Assembly: GCF_036099295.1 (NCBI RefSeq)
Contig: NZ_CP107976.1
Location: 620,001 to 684,000, forward strand
DNA length: 64,000 nt
DNA from: Streptomyces sp. NBC_00358
Lineage (GTDB): Bacteria; Actinomycetota; Actinomycetes; Streptomycetales; Streptomycetaceae
Direction: 5' to 3'
Shown one piece after another: positions 11,501 to 17,682 of this stretch. Every line of letters starts with the position of its first letter. The first letter of the stretch is position 1. The notes under the pieces were generated by a model, which ran no database searches, was not told where the DNA came from, and worked only from the letters and a program-made list of their open reading frames with translations. A program made the translations under genes and the position numbers.

Positions 11501-14500
11501 TCGGCGTGTTCGGCGGCGAGGCCTTCGCCCGCCCAGGCGCCGAAGGAGACCGAGACCGCGGGCAGGCCCAGGGCCCGCCGGTGGTGGGCCAGTTGGTCGA
11601 GGAAGACGTTGGCCGCCGCGTAGTTGCCCTGCCCCGGACTGCCGAGCACGCCGGCCGCCGAGGAGATCAGCAGGAACAGGTCGAGCGGGGTGTCGGCGGT
11701 GAGCCGGTGCAGATGGGCGGCGCCGTCCACCTTGGGGCGCAGCACCCGAGCGAGGCGTTCGGGCGTCAGCTCGGCGACCACCCCGTCGTCCAGGATTCCG
11801 GCGCAGTGCACGACTCCGCGCAGCGGCAACTCGTCGCCGACACCTGCGAGTACACCGGCCAGGGCCACCGCGTCCGCGACGTCGCACTCCGCGATCTCGG
11901 TCTCGGTTCCGAGCGCGGCCAGTTCGGCGGTGACCTCGGCCGCACGGGGATCCGCGGGGCCGTGCCGTGAGGTCAGAAGCAGCCGTGGGACGCCGTGTTC
12001 GGCGAGGAGCCGGGCGATGTGCCGGCCGACTGCGCCCAGCCCGCCGGTGATCAGCACCGTGCCGTCGGTGGGCGCCAGGGCGCCGCGGCCGACGAGGTCG
12101 AGGACCACGGGAGCGCCGGACGCCCGTCGCCTCCGTATCGCCTCGCGCGCGGCGGTGACGGGCAGGACCTGGGGGCGGGCCGGACGCGCCCGCCCGGAGA
12201 CGGTCTCGCGCAGCGTCCGGGCCGCGTCTTCGGGAGGGATGGCGCCGTCGGACACGAGGGGCAGGGCGGCCGCGGTGGTGAACGGCGTCTCGTCCGGGAG
12301 CACCACGACCAGCCGTGCGTCGGCGACCGCCATCGAGCCGGGCGGGGTGTCGGCGAGCGCGACGACCCGAAGGCCGGGGCTCAGGTCGGTCACATCGGCG
12401 GCGGTCTCGGTGACCACACCGGCGCAGGCGGTACGCGGCGGCTCCGCGCCTGGCCCGGGAACCGCCACGGCGTGCACCTGAATCCGCACCCGGCCCGAGG
12501 CCAGGGCCGGTGACTCCACCGCGCGCAGGGTCGGGTCGGCCTCGGGTCCGGCCAGTTCGTAGCAGTCACCGGCCGGGATCCGGAGCGCTTCGGCCGCGCG
12601 GGCCCGTACCAGCCGCGGAACGAGCAAGGAACCGTCCCGGAAGGCGAGTTCGGGCTCGCCGTCCTGTGCGAGGGCGGCCGGAAGGACGTCGGCCGGATCG
12701 GACTCCCCGAGGTCGAGCAGGGTCAGCCCGAGGTGCGGGTGTTCGCTCCGGGCGCTGCGGGCGAGGCCCCACAGCACCGACTGGGCGAGGCCGGGCACGG
12801 GGTCCCCAACACCGGTCGCGACCGCGCCGCGGGTCACCCAGACGGTCCGGGCGGACGGACCCTCGCCCGCCTGCGCGATGAGGGCGCGCAGTTCGGCCAG
12901 CGCCAGGGCGGCCAACTCCTTTGCTGCGTCGGCCGGTTCGGCGTCGGTCGCCGGACGCGGCCAGAACCGTACGCCGATGTCGGTGTCCGTCTCGCGCACC
13001 TCGATGCCCGCCGCCGCCAGGCCGCGCAGGGCGGCCGCGGCCTCCGGGGCCGAGCGGTCGCCGTGGACGGTCCACGCGGCACCAGGTACCACCGCGGGCT
13101 GTTCGGTCACGGCCGTCCAGGCCACCTCGTACAGGTGGCGGCCGTTCTCCGAGGCCTCGTTCAGGTCCGTCGGGTCGGCGGCCCGCAGCCGTACGTTCTC
13201 CAGTCGGCCCGCTGGAAGGCCGTCGGTGTCCCACAGGGTCACGTCGAGGGTGAGGTCCGTTCCCGATCCGCCCGAACGCCGTACCAGCGCCGTGAGGTCG
13301 CTCGCGCCGCCCGGCGGCAGGACGCAGCGGCCCACCGCCACCGGCAACAGAACCCGGCCGTCGGACGCGTCCAGCGCGGCGGCCACGTGCAACGCGGCGT
13401 CCAGCAAGGCCGGGTGGACGGGGTAGGGGTCGGCCTCGTCGCGCGCCACGGCCGGCAGCGACAGCTCGGCCAGCAGCTCGCCGTCGGCGGTCGTCGTGGC
13501 CGACCGCACGCCCTGGAAGGAGGGACCGTAGCCGAGACCGAGCGCGGCCAGCCGTTCGTACGTCCCCGCGTTCCAGGCGGGCTCGGCGGCCTCCGGCCAC
13601 ACCGGTGGCCGCGCCGCCGTCACCGGGGCGGGGGCGGCCGCCGACGCGGTGGCGTGCAGGGTCCACCCCTGGGCCTCCCGGCCGCGCGGTCGGCTGTGCA
13701 CGGTGACCTCGGGCGCGGAGCCGGTGGTGACCACTTCGACCGACACCTCGACCGTGCCGGTTGCGGGCAGCACGAGAGGCGCGACCAGGAGCAGATCGGT
13801 CACGTCGCCGGGCACGTCCGGGCGGGCCACGGCGAGGGCGGCGCGGCACAGCTCCAGCACGGTCGTTCCCGACACCACGGTCCGCCCGAACACGGCGTGG
13901 TCGGCGAGCCAGTCGGCGGAGGCCGGGGACCATTCGTTGCGGAAGGTCCAGCGGGTCTCGTCCGCCGACTGCAGTTGGACGCCGAGCAACGGGTGCGCGG
14001 CGCGGTCGAAGAGACCGGAGGCGACCCCGGCCGCGGAGGCGGGTTCGGGATCGATCCAGTACGACTGGGGATCCCAGGCGTACGTGGGCAGGTCGACCCG
14101 CTCCGCGTCGGGAACGAGGCGGAGCCAGTCGATCCGCCGTCCGTGGACGTGGAGTTCGGCGGCGGCCAGGTCCAGACAGGCGGGCCCGTCCTCGTCGCGG
14201 CGCAGCGATCCGACGGCGACCAGGTCCTCGTGGCCGCCGTCCTCGGCGACCGTGCGCACGGCGGTGACGAGGGAGGGGTGGGGGCTGAGTTCGACGAAGT
14301 GGCGGTAGCCGTCGGCCGCCATACGCTCCACGGCGGGCGCGAAGCGCACGGGCTCACGCAGGTTCGTGTACCAGTAGTCGGCCTCCAACTCCCGCGTGAC
14401 CGGCTCCCCGGTGACCGTGGAGTACCAGGCGACGGTCGTCAAGGAGGTGGTGACGCCGTCGAGTTCGTCGAGGACGGTCGCGCGCAGGGGCTCGACCCGG

Positions 14501-17340
14501 GCACTGTGGGAGGCGTAGTCGACGTCGAGGCGGCGGACGAACACCTGCTCCCGGTCGAGGTCGGCGAGCAGGGCGTCGAGCGGCTCCACGTCACCGGCGA
14601 TCACCGTCGAGCGGCCGCTGTTCACGGCGGCGACGGACACCCGGCCACCGAGGCCGGCCAGCCGCGCCTCGACCTCGGTGTGCGGCAGGGCGACGACGGC
14701 CATCGTCCCGCTGCCGGACAGTTCGGTCAGGGCCTGGCTGCGCAGGGCGACCACCGCGGCGGCGTCGTTGAGGCTCAGCGCCCCGGCGACGCAGGCCGCG
14801 GCGACCTCGCCCTGGCTGTGCCCGATCACCCCGTCCGGCCGTACGCCACGCGCCCGCCACACCGCGGCCAGGGAGACCATCACGGCGAAGAGGACCGGCT
14901 GGACGACGTCCACGCGTTGCAGCGAGGGGGCGCCCTCGTCGCCGCGCAGGACGGCCGCCACCGACCAGCCGGTGAACGGGCGCAGCGCGGCGTCGCAACG
15001 GTCGAGTTCGTCGGCGAACACCGGTGACCGGTCGAGGAGTTCGCGTGCCATACCGGACCACTGGGCACCCTGGCCGGGGAAGACGAACGCCAACTTGCCG
15101 GGCGGGAGCGTCTGTTGCGGGCCCACGACCAGGTCGGGGTCCGGCTTCCCCCCGGCCAGGCCACGGAGCGCGGTGAGCAGTTCTTCGCGGTCGCCCGCCC
15201 TGACGACGGCACGGTGCTCGAAGTGCGTGCGGTGGTGGGCCAGCGTTCCGGCCACGTCGGGCAGGGCCGGTCGCGGCTCCGCGGCCAGCGCGTCGAGCAG
15301 GCGGGCCGCCTGCCCGCGCAGGGCCGGAAGGGTACGGGCGGACAGCGGGAAGAGCATGGGCTCCCCGGCGCCGAGGGGCCGGGCGGACGTCGGAGCGGGA
15401 GGCGACAGCGGCTCGGTACGGGAGTGGCGGGCAGTCGCCGGAGCGGGAGCCGACGTCGGTGTCGGCGCGGCGGCCGGTGCCGACGTGGCGGCCGGTGCCG
15501 ATGTCGGCGCGGCGGCCGGTGCCGATGTCGGCGCGGCGGCCGGTGCCGATGTCGGCGTGACGGCCGGTGTCCGTGCCGGTGCCGGTATCGGCTTCGGTGT
15601 CGTTGCCGCAACCGGTAGCGCGGTCGATGTCGCGGCCTCTGCCGGCATCGCGGCCGGTGCCGATGCCGCGGCCGGTGTCGGTGCCGCGCCCGGTGTCCCT
15701 GCCGGTCGTGTCAGGTCGTCCGGTGACTCCTCCAACACCACATGCGCGTTGGTACCGCTGATCCCGAACGCGCTCACCCCGGCCCGCCGGACCCGGTCAC
15801 CGCGCCGCGGCCACGCCTCGGCACCGCTGTGCACCCGCAGGCCGCCGTCCGCCCAGTCGACGTGCTCGGTCGGGGTCTCGGCGTGCAGCGACGCCGGGAG
15901 CCGTTCGTGGCCGAGGGACAGGACCGTCTTGATGACGCCGCCGATGCCCGCCGCGGCCTGGGTGTGACCGATGTTGGACTTCAGGGAGCCGATGCCCAGC
16001 GGCCGGTCCGCCGGGCGTCCCGGCCCGAAGACCGACGCGAGCGCCCGGCCCTCGATGGGGTCGCCGAGCCGCGTGCCCGTGCCGTGCGCCTCGACGTAGT
16101 CCAGGTCGTCCGGCCGGAGCCCGGCGTCGTCGAGGGCGGCACGCAGCACCCTCTCCTGCGCCGGACCGTTCGGCGCGCTCAGGCCCTGACTCCGGCCGTC
16201 CTGGTTGATCGCCGAACCCTTGACGACCGCGAGGACCCGGTCGCCGTCCCGGCGCGCGTCCGCGAGCCGCTTGAGGAGCACCAGACCACAGCCCTCGGCC
16301 CACACCACCCCGTCCGCCTCGGTGGAGAACGGGCTGCACCGCCCCGACGGCGACAGTCCGCGCAGCCGACTGAACTCGACGTGCCCGCGGGGTGTCACGA
16401 GGAGCGTCGCGCCGCCGGCCAGCGCGAGGTCGCACTCGCCTCCGGCCAGTGCCCGCGCCGCCAGGTGCAGGGCCACGAGAGAGGAGGAGCAGGCGGTGTC
16501 GACCGTGACGGCCGGCCCCTGGAGTCCGAGGCTGTAGGCGATGCGCCCGGACGCCACGCTGGACGCCGAACCCGTGCCGACGTGCCCGTCGAGCCGGTCC
16601 AGCGGGGCCGCGGCGAGATATCCGCTGTCGTACAGGCCGACGTAGACGCCGGTCCGGCTGCCGTTCAGCGTCTCCGGGACGATCCCGGCGCGCTCGATCG
16701 CCTCCCAGCCGGTCTGCAGCAGCAGCCGCTGCTGCGGGTCCATGGCCGCGGCCTCGCGCGGCGAGATCCCGAAGAAGGCCGCGTCGAAACGGTCGATGCC
16801 GGTCAGGAAGCCGCCGCGCAAGGTGTACGCCTTGCCGGTCGCCTCCGGATCGGGGTCGTACAGGCCCCGGGTGTCCCAGCGGCCGACAGGCACCTCGCCG
16901 ACGGCGTCCTCGCCCGCGGCCAGCAGCCGCCAGAGGGCCTCCGGGTCATCGGCGCCGCCGGGGAACCGGCAGGCCATGGAGATGATCGCGATGTCGTCGT
17001 CCCTGCGCACGGACGGGCCGGCGGGCGCGGAGACCGTGGCCGGACCGGCCGTACCCCGAGGCTGTTCGTCGAGGACCGCCTCGGCGATCCCCTCGATCGT
17101 GGGATGGTCGAAGACGAGGGAGGGCTCCAAGGAGCGCCCGGTCCACTCGGCGAGACCCGCGGCGAGTGCCACCAACTGCCTTGACCCCAGACCGAATTCG
17201 GCGAGCGGGCGCTCTGCCGCGACGGCCGACGGGGCAAGCCCGGCCGCTTCGGCGACGGCCGACGTCAACCAGGCCCGCACCCCCTCGGAGGTGGCCGGGG
17301 ACGTCTCGGGGAACTGCTTCGGGGACTCGTTCGCAGGCAT
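2590..17340 (-). CDS. Two-module type I polyketide synthase ending in condensation and FkbH domains
   Basis: This 4916-residue protein starts at ATG 17340, just before the N-terminal carrier. Approximate order: loading ACP 15-85 (Ser in GLGSRQL); KS1 113-536 (TACSSS, HGTGT, NIGH); AT1 745-1040 (GHSQGE and YASH, methylmalonyl type); DH1 1108-1390; structural KR half, ER remnant 1590-1747, KR1 from 1760 (LDD, B type); ACP1 2025-2105; KS2 2137-2560; AT2 2665-2940 (GHSLGE, FASH); DH2 3013-3300 (H-x3-G-x4-P and D-x3-H intact); KR2 around 3535-3747 (LDD); ACP2 3800-3880 (Ser near 3841); condensation domain 3905-4315 (HHVVSDL near 4037); Thr-rich linker; FkbH 4380-4916 (DGDETLW near 4582, Cys in MLSCRALGRG near 4841). 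Predicted output is a fatty acid extended to a methyl-branched dienoyl chain, then ester-linked to glycerate by the C domain. The loading ACP follows an FAAL gene, as in FAAL-primed lipids. Product unknown. Confidence 0.95.
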   Translation of the reverse strand: MPANESPKQFPETSPATSEGVRAWLTSAVAEAAGLAPSAVAAERPLAEFGLGSRQLVALAAGLAEWTGRSLEPSLVFDHPTIEGIAEAVLDEQPRGTAGPATVSAPAGPSVRRDDDIAIISMACRFPGGADDPEALWRLLAAGEDAVGEVPVGRWDTRGLYDPDPEATGKAYTLRGGFLTGIDRFDAAFFGISPREAAAMDPQQRLLLQTGWEAIERAGIVPETLNGSRTGVYVGLYDSGYLAAAPLDRLDGHVGTGSASSVASGRIAYSLGLQGPAVTVDTACSSSLVALHLAARALAGGECDLALAGGATLLVTPRGHVEFSRLRGLSPSGRCSPFSTEADGVVWAEGCGLVLLKRLADARRDGDRVLAVVKGSAINQDGRSQGLSAPNGPAQERVLRAALDDAGLRPDDLDYVEAHGTGTRLGDPIEGRALASVFGPGRPADRPLGIGSLKSNIGHTQAAAGIGGVIKTVLSLGHERLPASLHAETPTEHVDWADGGLRVHSGAEAWPRRGDRVRRAGVSAFGISGTNAHVVLEESPDDLTRPAGTPGAAPTPAAASAPAAMPAEAATSTALPVAATTPKPIPAPARTPAVTPTSAPAAAPTSAPAAAPTSAPAATSAPAAAPTPTSAPAPATARHSRTEPLSPPAPTSARPLGAGEPMLFPLSARTLPALRGQAARLLDALAAEPRPALPDVAGTLAHHRTHFEHRAVVRAGDREELLTALRGLAGGKPDPDLVVGPQQTLPPGKLAFVFPGQGAQWSGMARELLDRSPVFADELDRCDAALRPFTGWSVAAVLRGDEGAPSLQRVDVVQPVLFAVMVSLAAVWRARGVRPDGVIGHSQGEVAAACVAGALSLNDAAAVVALRSQALTELSGSGTMAVVALPHTEVEARLAGLGGRVSVAAVNSGRSTVIAGDVEPLDALLADLDREQVFVRRLDVDYASHSARVEPLRATVLDELDGVTTSLTTVAWYSTVTGEPVTRELEADYWYTNLREPVRFAPAVERMAADGYRHFVELSPHPSLVTAVRTVAEDGGHEDLVAVGSLRRDEDGPACLDLAAAELHVHGRRIDWLRLVPDAERVDLPTYAWDPQSYWIDPEPASAAGVASGLFDRAAHPLLGVQLQSADETRWTFRNEWSPASADWLADHAVFGRTVVSGTTVLELCRAALAVARPDVPGDVTDLLLVAPLVLPATGTVEVSVEVVTTGSAPEVTVHSRPRGREAQGWTLHATASAAAPAPVTAARPPVWPEAAEPAWNAGTYERLAALGLGYGPSFQGVRSATTTADGELLAELSLPAVARDEADPYPVHPALLDAALHVAAALDASDGRVLLPVAVGRCVLPPGGASDLTALVRRSGGSGTDLTLDVTLWDTDGLPAGRLENVRLRAADPTDLNEASENGRHLYEVAWTAVTEQPAVVPGAAWTVHGDRSAPEAAAALRGLAAAGIEVRETDTDIGVRFWPRPATDAEPADAAKELAALALAELRALIAQAGEGPSARTVWVTRGAVATGVGDPVPGLAQSVLWGLARSARSEHPHLGLTLLDLGESDPADVLPAALAQDGEPELAFRDGSLLVPRLVRARAAEALRIPAGDCYELAGPEADPTLRAVESPALASGRVRIQVHAVAVPGPGAEPPRTACAGVVTETAADVTDLSPGLRVVALADTPPGSMAVADARLVVVLPDETPFTTAAALPLVSDGAIPPEDAARTLRETVSGRARPARPQVLPVTAAREAIRRRRASGAPVVLDLVGRGALAPTDGTVLITGGLGAVGRHIARLLAEHGVPRLLLTSRHGPADPRAAEVTAELAALGTETEIAECDVADAVALAGVLAGVGDELPLRGVVHCAGILDDGVVAELTPERLARVLRPKVDGAAHLHRLTADTPLDLFLLISSAAGVLGSPGQGNYAAANVFLDQLAHHRRALGLPAVSVSFGAWAGEGLAAEHADLDRMARLGHRALTPDQGRELVELALRRDAPHLIAWSLDLPRLRETTAAADDGTAALWRSLLPAPRTGQDGGSALADRLARLPEADRAARVLSLVREEASRALGLRSAESVRPDQPLRELGMDSVTAVELRNRIGTRIGARLPATLLFDHPTAARLSAHLLTTALATDGRTTRHGTPDARPHRTSPSTSGPDEPLALVAMACRLPGGVSDPESLWRLVAEGRDAVGPFPADRWDVESLHDPDPEALGKSYAREGGFLDDLDTFDAGFFGITAKEAAAMDPQQRMLLETAWEALERAGIVPAELAGTTTGVYVGMFGSDYLAGSRLDELDGYVGTGSAPSVASGRLAYTLGLNGPALTVDTACSSSLVALHLAAQALRSGECDLALAGGVTLMVTPGTFVEFSRLRGLSPTGRCRSFSDDADGAIWAEGAGMVVLKRLGDARRDGDQVLAVLRGTAVNQDGRSQGLSAPNGPAQEQVIRRALEQSGLEPADIDYVEAHGTGTTLGDPIEANALAAVFGSSRPTDRPLYLGSLKSNIGHAQAASGVAGLIKVVQSLRHRSLPRTLHAATPSRHVDWDDSGLHLLGETVAWPSSGDRVRRAGVSAFGISGTNAHLIVEEAEPAEVLPQDEPAPVKRLFALSGRSEAAVREQAARLARYLDQDDVALPDVAHTLAHHRSHFERRAGIVAGDRDELRARLDALATGRLPLAPPRTEQTGKVAFVFAGHGGQWPGMGLELAAESEAFREEMARIDEALRRHVGWSVLNVLAAPEEFAPLDRTEYLQPVLFAVNAALAAAWRALGVRPDAVIGHSLGEIAAAYSAGALTLDDAVSVVTGRARAVAPLVGQGGMLALELPRAQTEKLLASHPDRLFVAAVNSAHSTAVSGDTGALAELRGRLEALDIPVRRLSTPFASHTPLMDPVRAELLDRLSGIRGRRTPTPLYSTVLAEPVPGDGLDADHWYANLGRPVRFADTIRRMLDDGYRYFVELSPHPSLTASVEAVAAEAGIDAVAVGSLSRGRDGRGVLLGRLGELYEAGHTPDWPVLLPEGRRIDLPTYAFARERHWRAPAPPITTAGGSPLLGTHVEASDTPGRHLFQSDIDLSDSRFAYLADHRVAGEVWLPGAAFLDLALEAASALRDGGETALADVRFVRPLALDAHRPVRLQLVLQPAGEDGSRHFTIASAATGERPARWELHVTGRVVDSVTEPVPTEPGTGEEPAHLRERCDEEADLPAVYAGLTALGIDYGPAFRGLEQGHRADTAAIGRLARRPAAGHLLHPAVLDAAFHTAALPADAPAGRAFVPAGVGRLRFTGLDSAPAWTTCRLRSVDGDTAFLDLRLWDEKDQLLLEAAEFELTALSPLDGALFETRWQPRPAAQERPADGGWLLLADETGVADALADRLASAAVPHVIVRRGPAFDAQGPGRYVLDPCDPAQLTRLLDEAFADGPPERVVQLSALDAPAVEDATTAEQAARCCCLSTLHLVRALADRPRGRTPRLFVVVRGSQAAGDSTQVTHPQQALAWGFGLSVAQEYPELLTTLIDLPATDGGDDLWTELRHADDERLVALRESGRLVPRLARTRPDDDGHGGITADGVHLITGGLGGLGRVAAERLVRRGARRLALLSRGGPDAAAENWIKGIEARGVTVHLARADVADRAALTAALDAVRREAGPIATVVHAAGVLDDATVANLTGERVLRVLAPKVLGTALLTELAPEADRFVLFASAAGVLGSPGQSPYAAANAFLDAWAHHLSRTDRRALSLDWGAWTEVGMVAGSGTRAAETSRSGLVAFTPAEGGDLFERVLATSRRQLAPLALDREALELDPDAARTRPILRDLITTAADPAGTDDLVARVFATTTDQDRTARLETYVRAKVGQVSGGAVEASATTALKELGLDSLMLVRLRNAFTRELGAELPAAAVFSASDIRSLARALAEVLPEHHTGGRREAPQPDDTSETPESELRPATRDVLRLLRSAQPGMPDAAHAVGLAVRLTAPTTREALTDIVTRLAGRHAALRTSLAAAGGRARQLRVERRLTVPLLHWTDVPADVELDADERLSRLLEPPFDLAAAPLWRFELLDAGARGQTLVFGAHHVVSDLQSLLLVAGEIDAELSGTSLGEAVTNRDIDLLIEAQRTGDASGPATTGWREAFHGSERLDLTLARPRPATRTYRAGSVTVAIPDGLMERVSAAASRLAVTPAAFCLGTLTVLLARMRERERFVLAVPVDTRIHADAYDAVGFFGVPVPFPAQAATGERIEEVLRRTDARLDRVVAKGAMFSDVLSTLAGQGLHRANAPLVEVYFNYVRSSAAARLERLEVLPAGTGYSDLDLMVTMTPDAGRVRLDHNLDILDAVTSTELAEAFLRLLATTADDPTTAVRTTDTTAVTATDTTATPVGTGTTGAPAAPIASDTSGATAAPIAVGTTATPFTQDRAAHPRRSMALAATFALGNLPLLCEAALEEGTREGVREPGPGDGPRVAEAPYHQVLAALRDPSGVFADPTTAVGVVLLRAADLERFGPVTDTVLTELRTAYPAALRTLSERTRRPLIVGILPSARQDDRFARWESDLAAELTDAPGIAVLGPDDWTRHHAVEERFDERTERLAHLPFTPHFQAALALRLAQVTRAVLRPAPKVIAVDGDETLWGGVAGEVGPKSVDLTGPRALLAHRLLRWRAAGALLALVSNNDEDTVRAVLDRPDSPLKAEHFSVLSAGWAPKPSRLAEAARSLNLGLDSFLFLDDNPVEIAGVRSALPEVLSVTCPPSAELEDFLDRLWPLVPAAATAEDGLRAGFYAQERERDAAREQAGFEEFLAQLELEVDIRALSGADVERAEQLVRRTNQFTLHPRSADGGDLARWREHGEVWTAAARDRFGDYGQIGLLALRVDGDRLDVVAWMLSCRALGRGVEERLLGWIADRAERLGCVKVRLTAERTDRNVPARRLLAALGGGDQDDEHLESVVTPEHLRAFRSWRRQ
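12100..12570 (-). other. Enoylreductase remnant lacking its nucleotide-binding core
   Basis: Between the structural and catalytic halves of KR1 lie about 157 residues that match only the two ends of a PKS enoylreductase. The first part (YELAGPEAD through DTPPGSMAVADARLVVVLPD and TAAALPLV) is the N-terminal fold. It then jumps to a C-terminal-like tail ending VTAAREAIRRRRASGAPVVL. The NADPH-binding core with its HAAAGGVG-type motif, normally about 150 residues, is absent. The domain is very unlikely to reduce, so module 1 should leave an alpha-methyl double bond. Confidence 0.75.
15461..15574. repeat. 24-bp repeats encoding a Pro/Thr/Ser/Ala linker in the PKS
   Basis: Near-identical 24-bp units begin at 15461, 15503 and 15527. 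A shortened 18-bp unit sits at 15485 and a degenerate one at 15551. On the minus strand they encode APTSAPAA-type octapeptides between KS1 and AT1 (about residues 590-630). More Ala/Pro/Thr-rich sequence flanks them on both sides (about 15600-15720). Confidence 0.85.
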
Positions 17341-17682
17341 CTGGGCTGGTGTCCTCGTGAACTTGGGCTCAGGTGGATGCCGTACGGCCGACGCGACGGG
17401 TGCGCACGGCGTACGACTCGACAATGCGGCCGACACGGCGGACGGCGTACGGCCGATGTGGCGGACGACGGACGCGGGTTGACAGGCGGCAGACGGTGAA
17501 TTCGGGTGGGGTGCGGCGGATTCCGGCGGCTGTAAGGCCGCGGTACGACCCCAGGGCGCCGACCTTCGACCGCCATGGCGACCGGCCATGGCGGAGGAAC
17601 GGACCAGACCTGAAGCAACAGGCATGCCCGAGGCTGCCGTTGAGCCGCCGACGGCGCGTGGGCACGCCGTCGGCGGGGAAGG
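17341..17682. other. Intergenic stretch between FAAL and PKS genes
   Basis: No credible gene lies here. The PKS frame stays open upstream to 17625, but that sequence has no carrier-protein character and is rich in low-value Pro/Arg/Ser codons. The stretch has a hairpin directly after the FAAL stop (listed separately) and GTACGGCCGA repeated near 17388 and 17446. A ribosome site GAGGAC lies about 11 bases before the PKS ATG. I see no clear promoter, though the hairpin and 342-bp gap suggest the PKS may have its own. Confidence 0.6.
17645..17676 (-). terminator. Hairpin just after the FAAL stop codon
   Basis: A perfect 12-bp inverted repeat (CCGCCGACGGCG / CGCCGTCGGCGG) with an 8-base loop starts 7 bases past the FAAL stop. 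There is no T-run, as is usual in Streptomyces. It could end or attenuate transcription before the PKS, or protect the 3' end of the FAAL message. Confidence 0.6.

Noticed and set aside
8323..11970. A 1215-codon plus-strand open frame
   Set aside because: Antisense to conserved KS2/AT2/DH2 sequence; no recognisable protein features.
17341..17625. N-terminal extension of the PKS to an ATG at 17625
   Set aside because: The extra 95 residues are Pro/Arg/Ser-rich without conservation, and the carrier domain begins right after ATG 17340 with a fair ribosome site.
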